From assembly GCA_964542315.1 (NCBI GenBank), contig CAZIUA010000002.1:8339-72338 (forward strand): a stretch of DNA of 64,000 nt, written 5' to 3'. Positions 58,563-64,000 of this stretch are shown one piece after another (the stretch's first letter is position 1; every line of letters starts with the position of its first letter). The position numbers and the translations under genes are program-made. The notes beneath the pieces were generated by a model. It was given only the letters and a program-made list of their open reading frames with translations, was not told where the DNA came from and did no database searches. The stretch comes from UBA11524 sp964542315 (GTDB lineage: Bacteria > Bacillota > Clostridia > Christensenellales > Aristaeellaceae).

Positions 58563-60578
58563 ATGCGCAAGCGCGGCCTGATCCTCTTCCTGATGATGAT
58601 GATGGTGCTTTTCGTCTGTCCCGTCCGCGGGGGAGATGCATCGGCGGAAAGCGTGCTGGATGCTGTGTATGCCGTCCTGCTCCGCACGGATGCAGGCGAT
58701 GTCCCCCTGGGGAGCGGTGTGCTCTATGGCGGACAGGATACGCTGCTGACGGCGGAAAGCTGCGTCCGGGAGGGTGCGCTGTACGTCACCGGTGCGGACG
58801 GCGACCATGCTGTGACGTCCTGGGAAAGCTGCGGGGCCGGTCTGGCGCTGATGAAGCTGGATCCTCCTGCACAGGCACAGCCGCTGCCGCTGGATCTGGA
58901 AAGCACATCGGTGATCCCTGCGGTCATCGGCATCAATGCTCAGGGGGAACGCGTCACTGCGCCCCTGTCGCAGCTGCGTTATGACCGCTATGGGATGTAC
59001 GACGCGCTGCAGCTCCACAGCACGTCCGGCGTGATGCCGGGCGGCGTGCTGGTGAACGCCAACGGTCAGGTGATGGTGATGATCATCGACCGGCAGGCGG
59101 AAGGTGATGGCCTGTACACCGGTCTGGCGGCGGATGTGATGCAGTGTGTGCTCACCGGGGAGGCAGGAAAGGCACTGCCGCTGGAGATCAGCTGGACAGG
59201 CGGATTGATGACCGTTCAGTGGGCGGATGCGCCGCGCACGGATGGCGTGTATGTCCTGCGCATCATGGCGGAGGAGAACAGCTATTACCGCACGATCGAA
59301 TTCCCCCATGATCAGACGCAGGCGGAGCTGATCGTTACGCCGGGGCATGCGTATTGCATCCAGGTGCAGTGGGCGGCGTCCAGCGCGGAGGTCAAGTCAC
59401 TTCTGATGTCGGAGATGACGCGCTATGCCGTGCCGGACAGGCCCTTCACCGCGATGGACTTCAGCCAGGAATGTTATCTGGCCAGTGCGCCCGACAGCAT
59501 GGACGAGATCTACATCCTGCAGGAGGCGGATTTCGTGTCCGTCGATACGCTCACGGCGGAAGGCATCAGCCCGTATATGCAGATCATCTGCACCTACGCG
59601 CAGACGGAGGAAACGCTGGAAGTCCCCATGACGGTCTCGCTGACCGCACCGGACGGGCAGCTCTATGATGAAACCATGGGCTTCTATTTTGAGCCGGAAT
59701 ACGCCGCGCAGGATGCCTTCACCGTGCCGCTGGGGAATCTGTTCGCCTCGTGCGCGAAGTTCTCCGGTCAGGGGACGCTCCCGGCTGGCGCATATGAGAT
59801 CGCCTGGAGCATCGCCGGACAGTCCGCCGGGGCTTACGCCTTCACCGTGGCGGAAGCTGGTGCGGCCGGGCCGGAGGCAGGCGCGGTGCAGGGGATCCTC
59901 CTGTCCGAAAAGGACGGCGCGGTCACCGTGGATTGGTCGCATTGCGTCATCCCGGAGGGCAAAAAGGTGACGGTGTGCGTCTATTATGCAGGCAATGCGC
60001 ATTTCATCTATCTTCAGCCGCTGGATGCGGCCACCGAGGCGACCTTCGTCCGCATTCCGGGGAAGGCCGGGATGGTTTGGGCGGTCTACTCCGATGGCGG
60101 GATCGACAACGCGGGGGAGATGCTTTCTTCCGTCGTGCTTTTGTCCGACGGGGCGCCGGCGCCCATCGACCTGTACGGGATGCGGAATCTGCGCTGCAGC
60201 GTCACCGTCACAGCGGATGCGCAGGCTGCGGAACGGGGTGAATACCTGCCGGTAATGCCCGTCACCCGCGCGGCGCTCATGGGCGGCGCGCATCTGATCT
60301 TCCAGACGGAGGACGCCTACACCGTGACGGAGGAATCCGACGGTCATGCGCTGGCCATCGTCCTGACGACGCCGGAGGGCATGTGCTTCCTGACCGATGG
60401 CGGATACACCTTCTCGCCGGAGATGGGCGCATCCGACCTGTGGGTGCTGGATATCACCGATATGGCGGAGGAATACGCCGCGTCGGTGGGCGAAATGGCC
60501 TGGCCGCAGGGCGAATACACCATCGGCTATTATATCGATGGGCAGATCGTGGCGGAATTCGCCTTCACCGTGGAGTGA
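58563..60578 (+). CDS. Exported protein with degenerate trypsin-like domain
   Basis: A 671-residue protein with signal peptide RKRGLILFLMMMMVLFVCPV. Residues about 30-190 follow a trypsin/HtrA fold: GSGVLYGGQDTLLTAESCV stands where TAAHC normally is, AGLALMKLD matches the Asp region, and TSGVMPGGVLVNANGQVMVM stands where GNSGGPLVN is expected. The catalytic His and Ser are therefore gone and the domain is probably a binding module. The remainder (about 200-671) appears as several beta-rich repeats, with two similar ends GQSAGAYAFTV and GQIVAEFAFTV. ATG 58563 follows AAAGGAGG. It is 4 bp before a chromate-transporter gene, so they form an operon. Confidence 0.65.
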   Translation: MRKRGLILFLMMMMVLFVCPVRGGDASAESVLDAVYAVLLRTDAGDVPLGSGVLYGGQDTLLTAESCVREGALYVTGADGDHAVTSWESCGAGLALMKLDPPAQAQPLPLDLESTSVIPAVIGINAQGERVTAPLSQLRYDRYGMYDALQLHSTSGVMPGGVLVNANGQVMVMIIDRQAEGDGLYTGLAADVMQCVLTGEAGKALPLEISWTGGLMTVQWADAPRTDGVYVLRIMAEENSYYRTIEFPHDQTQAELIVTPGHAYCIQVQWAASSAEVKSLLMSEMTRYAVPDRPFTAMDFSQECYLASAPDSMDEIYILQEADFVSVDTLTAEGISPYMQIICTYAQTEETLEVPMTVSLTAPDGQLYDETMGFYFEPEYAAQDAFTVPLGNLFASCAKFSGQGTLPAGAYEIAWSIAGQSAGAYAFTVAEAGAAGPEAGAVQGILLSEKDGAVTVDWSHCVIPEGKKVTVCVYYAGNAHFIYLQPLDAATEATFVRIPGKAGMVWAVYSDGGIDNAGEMLSSVVLLSDGAPAPIDLYGMRNLRCSVTVTADAQAAERGEYLPVMPVTRAALMGGAHLIFQTEDAYTVTEESDGHALAIVLTTPEGMCFLTDGGYTFSPEMGASDLWVLDITDMAEEYAASVGEMAWPQGEYTIGYYIDGQIVAEFAFTVE

Positions 60579-60582
60579 CGCG

Positions 60583-61155
60583 ATGGATAAGCACTTGAAC
60601 CGGCTCCCCAAACTGTTTTTCACCATGCTGTATATCAGCGCCTTCACCTTCGGCGGCGGATTCGTCATCGTGTCGCTGATGAAGCGCCGCCTGGTGGACG
60701 ATCTGCACTGGTTGACCGAGGAGGAAATGCTGGATATGGCGGCACTGGCGCAGACTTCGCCGGGCGCCATCGCGGTGAACGCGGCCATCCTGGTGGGGCG
60801 ACGGATCGCAGGTTTCCCCGGCATGCTGACGGCTGTGCTGGGCACGCTGATCCCGCCCGTGGGCATCATCGGCGGCATCAGCCTGATCTATGCCGAATTC
60901 GCCGAAAACACATGGGTGCGCGCGGCCCTGGCCGGCATGAGCTGTGGCGTGGCGGCGGTCATCGCCGATGTGGTCTGCGGCCTGGGCGGCAAGATCATCC
61001 GCACGCGGGATGCGTTCTCCATCGTGCTGATGGCGGCGGCCTTCGTGCTGACGATGGCCTTCCATATCAATGTGGTGCTGCTGATCCTGGGTGCGGCGGC
61101 GGTGGGCGTCGTGCGCCTGCTGCTGGCAAGGGGAGGTGCGGCGGATGCTGACTGA
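60583..61155 (+). CDS. Chromate transporter (ChrA half), subunit 1
   Basis: A 190-residue membrane protein: FTFGGGFVIVSLMKRRLVDD, ALAQTSPGAIAVNAAILVG and several hydrophobic helices. Short ChrA proteins come as pairs that together resemble one full-length transporter. ATG 60583 is 4 bp after the preceding stop. In low-chromate habitats such pairs may carry sulfate or other oxyanions; the substrate is not known here. Confidence 0.88.
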   Translation: MDKHLNRLPKLFFTMLYISAFTFGGGFVIVSLMKRRLVDDLHWLTEEEMLDMAALAQTSPGAIAVNAAILVGRRIAGFPGMLTAVLGTLIPPVGIIGGISLIYAEFAENTWVRAALAGMSCGVAAVIADVVCGLGGKIIRTRDAFSIVLMAAAFVLTMAFHINVVLLILGAAAVGVVRLLLARGGAADAD

Positions 61156-61681
61156 TCTGTTTTTGACCTTCCTGCAGGTGGGGACGTTCTCCATCGGCGG
61201 CGGATACGCTGCCATGCCGCTGATCCAGGCGCTGACCGTGGATGCGCAGGCATGGCTGAGCGCGGCGGAATTCGCCGACCTGGTCACCATCGCAGAGATG
61301 ACGCCCGGCCCCATCGCGGTGAACGCGGCGACCTTCGTGGGCATGCGCATGGCGGGATTCCCGGGCGCCCTGGCGGCGACGCTGGGCTGCGTGCTGCCCT
61401 CGCTGGTGATCGTGAACCTGCTGAGCTGGTGCTATGCCCGTTTCCGCGCCGCCAAGGGCATGCAGACCATCCTCGCGACGCTGCGTCCGGTGGTGGTGGC
61501 GCTCATCGCATCGGCGGCGGTGTCGCTCATCTGCGTGGCCTGCACATCCGCTTCAGGCGGATTCTCCATCGCCGGATGCGCGCTGATGATCGCCGCATTC
61601 GTCCTCCTGCGGCGCAGCAAATGCAGCCCCATCCTGGTGATGCTCCTGTGCGGCGCGTGTGGGGCGATCCTGTTCCACTGA
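61145..61681 (+). CDS. Chromate transporter (ChrA half), subunit 2
   Basis: A 178-residue partner, MLTDLFLTFLQVGTFSIGGG, TIAEMTPGPIAVNAATFVGM, with the same GGGxA and PGPxAVN motifs as subunit 1. Its ATG (61145) overlaps the end of subunit 1 by 11 bp, with GGGGAGGTG upstream, so translation is coupled and the two halves are probably made in equal amounts. Confidence 0.88.
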   Translation: MLTDLFLTFLQVGTFSIGGGYAAMPLIQALTVDAQAWLSAAEFADLVTIAEMTPGPIAVNAATFVGMRMAGFPGALAATLGCVLPSLVIVNLLSWCYARFRAAKGMQTILATLRPVVVALIASAAVSLICVACTSASGGFSIAGCALMIAAFVLLRRSKCSPILVMLLCGACGAILFH

Positions 61682-61759
61682 GACGGATCGTCGTGGGCAT
61701 CCACCGGCAGGGGAGGCGTTGTGGATAACTTTTTTTGCGGAAAAAGTTGCGTGTTCCCC

Positions 61760-61788
61760 TTGCAAACTTACGTTCGCCGTGATACGAT
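61760..61788 (+). promoter_or_regulatory. recA promoter overlapped by a LexA (SOS) box
   Basis: TTGCAA (61760-61765), 17 bp, TACGAT (61783-61788). CAAACTTACGTTCG (61763-61776) matches the Gram-positive LexA box CGAAC-N4-GTTCG with one mismatch and sits between -35 and -10. A perfect DnaA-box-like TGTGGATAA lies upstream (61720-61728). Confidence 0.75.
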
Positions 61789-61847
61789 GGGTATAGCCAA
61801 AGAGCAATGTACGGGTTCACCCCGTTTGTGAAAGGAAGGAACCAACC

Positions 61848-62978
61848 ATGGCCGCGAAGAAGACCGCAAAGCCGGAAAAGACCACTGTCGTTTCCAATGC
61901 GCAGGAAGAGAAGCTCAAGGCGCTTGAGCATGCGCTGTCCGACCTGGATAAGCAGTTCGGCAAGGGTGCCGTGATGAAGCTGGGCGAGCGCGCCGAGCAG
62001 AATGTGCAGGTCATCCCCACTGGCTGCCTGACGCTGGATGCAGCCTTGGGTGTTGGCGGCATCCCCCGCGGCCGTATCGTGGAGATCTATGGCCCCGAAT
62101 CCTCCGGTAAGACCACCGTGGCGCTGCATATCGTCGCCGAGGCGCAGAAGGCCGGCGGCATCGCGGCCTTCGTGGATGCGGAGCATGCGCTGGATCCCGT
62201 CTACGCCAAGAAGCTGGGCGTGAACATCGACGAACTGTATGTCTCCCAGCCCGACACGGGCGAGCAGGCGCTGGAGATCGTCGAGGCGCTGGTGCGTTCC
62301 GGCGCGCTGGACGTGATCGTCATCGACTCGGTGGCGGCGCTGGTGCCCAAGGCCGAGATCGACGGCGAAATGGGAGATTCCTTCGTCGGCCTGCAGGCCC
62401 GCCTGATGTCCCAGGCCCTGCGCAAGCTTGCCGGCATCATCAACAAGACCGGCTGCGTGGCGGTGTTCATCAACCAGCTGCGCGAAAAGGTCGGCGTGAT
62501 GTACGGCAACCCCGAGACCACCCCCGGCGGCCGCGCGCTGAAGTTCTACTCCTCCGTGCGTCTGGATGTGCGCCGCGGTGAGCAGCTCAAGAACGGCTCT
62601 GAGGTCGTGGGCAACCACACCAAGGTCAAGGTCGTGAAGAACAAGGTCGCGCCGCCCTTCCGCGTGGCGGAATTCGACATCGTCTACGGCGAGGGCATCT
62701 CCAAGGAAGGCACCCTGCTGGACATGGCCGTGGAGCGCGACATCATCCACAAGAGCGGCGCATGGTTCTCCTACAAGGATCAGCGCATCGGCCAGGGCCG
62801 CGAGAATACGCGCCTGTTCCTGCGCGACAATCCCGAGATCACCAACGAGATCGATGCAATCATCCGTGCGGAGATCTTCTCCAGCGCCACTGCCCCCATC
62901 GCGCCGGAAGAGGATCCGGGCGAAATGCCGGAGGAAGAGGATGACCTCGCCCTCCTGGAGGAGGAGCTGGGCGAATAA
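61848..62978 (+). CDS. recA: Recombinase RecA
   Basis: A 376-residue protein. Walker A is GPESSGKT (82-89), Walker B is in VIVIDSVAAL, and the other marks are AFVDAEHALDP, GNPETTPGGRALKFYSS and INQLREKVGVMYG. A Lys/Ala-rich start (MAAKKTAKPEK) and an acidic tail (EEDPGEMPEEEDDLALLEEEL) are typical. It performs strand exchange and LexA cleavage. ATG 61848 follows GGAAGGAA. Confidence 0.98.
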   Translation: MAAKKTAKPEKTTVVSNAQEEKLKALEHALSDLDKQFGKGAVMKLGERAEQNVQVIPTGCLTLDAALGVGGIPRGRIVEIYGPESSGKTTVALHIVAEAQKAGGIAAFVDAEHALDPVYAKKLGVNIDELYVSQPDTGEQALEIVEALVRSGALDVIVIDSVAALVPKAEIDGEMGDSFVGLQARLMSQALRKLAGIINKTGCVAVFINQLREKVGVMYGNPETTPGGRALKFYSSVRLDVRRGEQLKNGSEVVGNHTKVKVVKNKVAPPFRVAEFDIVYGEGISKEGTLLDMAVERDIIHKSGAWFSYKDQRIGQGRENTRLFLRDNPEITNEIDAIIRAEIFSSATAPIAPEEDPGEMPEEEDDLALLEEELGE

Positions 62979-63009
62979 GCCCCTCCGCGATACAGCATCA
63001 ATAAAAATG

Positions 63010-63050
63010 GTGCGGATCCACCCTCATGCAGGGCAGATCCGCACTTTTTT
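63010..63050 (+). terminator. Intrinsic terminator of recA
   Basis: GTGCGGATC (63010-63018) pairs with GATCCGCAC (63036-63044), followed by six T residues. Confidence 0.9.
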
Positions 63051-63793
63051 CATTGGTTCGTCAGGGCTGGAGGGTCGGAACGGTGTCCGCAAGGGAGGCC
63101 TGCAGACTGTAAAAAACAAGCCAGTCGCGTCAGTTGCTCGCCGTCGGCAGACTGCAAATCGAAAATCAGCGACATGCGCGGCGATTTTCGGGCGATTTTG
63201 CTTGCTAAAATCGCTTCATTACACGGAGGAACGGCCGTCAGGGTTGCTTGTAGCTCTGACAGTGAGGGAGTGCAAAACTCAAAAAAGTGGCTTTCGCCAC
63301 TTTTTTGACACCCAGCGGTGTCTGCAAGGGACGCCTGCAGCAGCTCGCACAGCCTCAGGCGAAGATCGGTCAGGGCGCTTTCCTCCCCAGAGCGCAATTG
63401 CGTTTGCAGCACCGCCAGCCCCTGCGCACCGACCTCCGTCAGCGACTGCAGGCCGCTGTCAGCCAGCGCCAAGGCCGCATCCGTGCCGCGTTGTTCCAGC
63501 TGGAGCAGCATGGACAGGGCGTGATCCAGATAGCAGGCGATGACGGCATCCGGCGCGTCCGTGAAGCGCCAGCGCAGGTCGAGGGCATCAAAATCCCCCT
63601 GAATGAGGAGGCTGGCCGTTCCGCCGTCGGTGAGGGTGACGACCAGCGTATCGCCCATCAGCACGACGGAATCCGCCGCGATACCGGCACACTGGATGAA
63701 GTCCAGCCCCTGATCGGGCAGGGAGCCCGCCTGCGCAGGGCGGACCGGCAGCAGCAACAGCATACAGCACAGCAGGCAGAGGACATGTTTCAT
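63050..63793 (-). CDS. Secreted protein of unknown function with a replaced C-terminus
   Basis: A 247-residue protein from ATG 63793 (MKHVLCLLCCMLLLLPVRPAQA), with GGAAGG upstream and a clear signal peptide. The first about 160 mature residues (DFIQCAGIAADSVVLMGDTLVV, WRFTDAPDAVIACYLDHALS) look like an ordinary conserved exported domain, family not recognised. After LLQASLADT the current frame enters a 235-bp insertion and reads CQKSGESHFFEF... to 63050. A second copy of the junction sequence beyond the insert would have ended the original gene as LQASLADTVPTLQP then stop. The last 85 residues are therefore new. Confidence 0.65.
   Translation of the reverse strand: MKHVLCLLCCMLLLLPVRPAQAGSLPDQGLDFIQCAGIAADSVVLMGDTLVVTLTDGGTASLLIQGDFDALDLRWRFTDAPDAVIACYLDHALSMLLQLEQRGTDAALALADSGLQSLTEVGAQGLAVLQTQLRSGEESALTDLRLRLCELLQASLADTAGCQKSGESHFFEFCTPSLSELQATLTAVPPCNEAILASKIARKSPRMSLIFDLQSADGEQLTRLACFLQSAGLPCGHRSDPPALTNQ
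63081..63340. repeat. 25-bp direct repeats flanking a small insertion
   Basis: CGGTGTCCGCAAGGGAGGCC-TGCAG (63081-63105) and CGGTGTCTGCAAGGGACGCC-TGCAG (63316-63340) agree at 23 of 25 positions. The 210 bp between include a perfect A6-GTGGC-TTTC-GCCAC-T6 hairpin (about 63281-63307), almost the same as the terminator at 57156-57183. No transposase is encoded, so it could be a MITE-like element or an imperfect duplication. Confidence 0.7.
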
Positions 63794-63930
63794 GGCGGAT
63801 GACCTTCCTTTCATGCCCATGATAGCATATCCGGACGGAAAATGCATCCCCGTGGCGGAAATTCATCGGCATAATGTGCGGCCGGAGCGCATATGCTGTG
63901 AATACAAACCACCCGAAGGAGGACAAGCCC

Positions 63931-64000
63931 ATGCTTGATACCGTATCCCTGCTCCTGACCATCATCGGCGGCGTGAACTGGCTGCTGGTGGGGGTGTTCC
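63931..64000 (+). CDS. DUF378 membrane protein, 5' end
   Basis: ATG 63931 follows GAAGGAGG and reads MLDTVSLLLTIIGGVNWLLV up to the window edge. This is the start of the small DUF378 family, two-helix membrane proteins of unknown role. The 63794-63930 gap between it and the divergent secreted gene holds both promoters but no other feature I can support. Confidence 0.85.
   Translation, partial: MLDTVSLLLTIIGGVNWLLVGVF

Noticed and set aside
61720..61728. Single DnaA-box-like TGTGGATAA upstream of recA as part of the origin
   Set aside because: A lone site, 5 kb from the cluster; similar singles (44357) occur by chance.

Overview
The window looks like a GC-rich, endospore-forming member of the Clostridia from a gut-like habitat. 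It carries an uninterrupted sigK, a SpoIID-family protein, a stand-alone Spo0A effector domain, a CtsR box, a LexA box of the CGAAC-N4-GTTCG type, and strong SD sites with TTGACA/TATAAT promoters. A secreted and cytoplasmic glycan-degradation repertoire fits a host-associated fermenter. I cannot name the genus from sequence alone.

Layout. 0-2.6 kb: end of pheS, then pheT. 2.6-7.5 kb: small secreted proteins and a minus-strand glycan operon (DUF2264 protein, GH88 unsaturated uronyl hydrolase, a broken sugar-binding-like gene, a membrane protein). 7.7-16.3 kb: SpoIID-like protein, AraC regulator, aroF-aroB with a Phe-rich leader peptide and attenuator, cysteine desulfidase, threonine aldolase. 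16.4-17.25 kb: a small phage-like regulatory module (XRE repressor plus a divergent 47-aa gene). 17.3-25.7 kb: a four-gene operon with two large exported GH3 enzymes of permuted domain order. 25.9-31.4 kb: degenerate NTPase, GH106-like enzyme, serine hydrolase, KDG kinase. 31.6-39 kb: a type I-C CRISPR-Cas locus. 39.2-48.1 kb: sigK, PPIase, ClC transporter, gluQ, clpB, an RpiB/DhuI-like isomerase. 48.2-57.1 kb: an origin-like region with dnaN-recF-addA, four parS sites and three clusters of DnaA-box-like sequences, but no dnaA in the window. 57.2-64 kb: mntP with a yybP-ykoY-type leader, Spo0A-C protein, pseudo-protease, split chromate transporter pair, recA, a secreted protein altered by an insertion, and the start of a DUF378 gene.

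Main discovery. The CRISPR array has two identical 32-bp repeats and a single 34-nt spacer. That spacer matches perfectly the XRE repressor gene about 15 kb away in the same window, next to a canonical I-C PAM (TTC). The interference genes are damaged: Cas3 has lost the helicase region from motif II onward, and cas8c carries a frameshift that removes about 63 C-terminal residues and also the end of the internally encoded Cas11c. cas4-cas1-cas2, cas5 and cas7 look intact. This reads as a self-targeting system that survived by losing its nuclease function, or possibly one repurposed for silencing.

Other strong signals are a ribosome-mediated Phe/Tyr attenuator before aroF, the parS and DnaA-box landscape, a 235-bp insertion between 25-bp direct repeats, and dispersed intergenic repeats built from tiny C-GAA-G mini-hairpins whose stems co-vary. 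The uronate genes (GH88, KdgK, DhuI-like isomerase) are scattered but would form one catabolic route.
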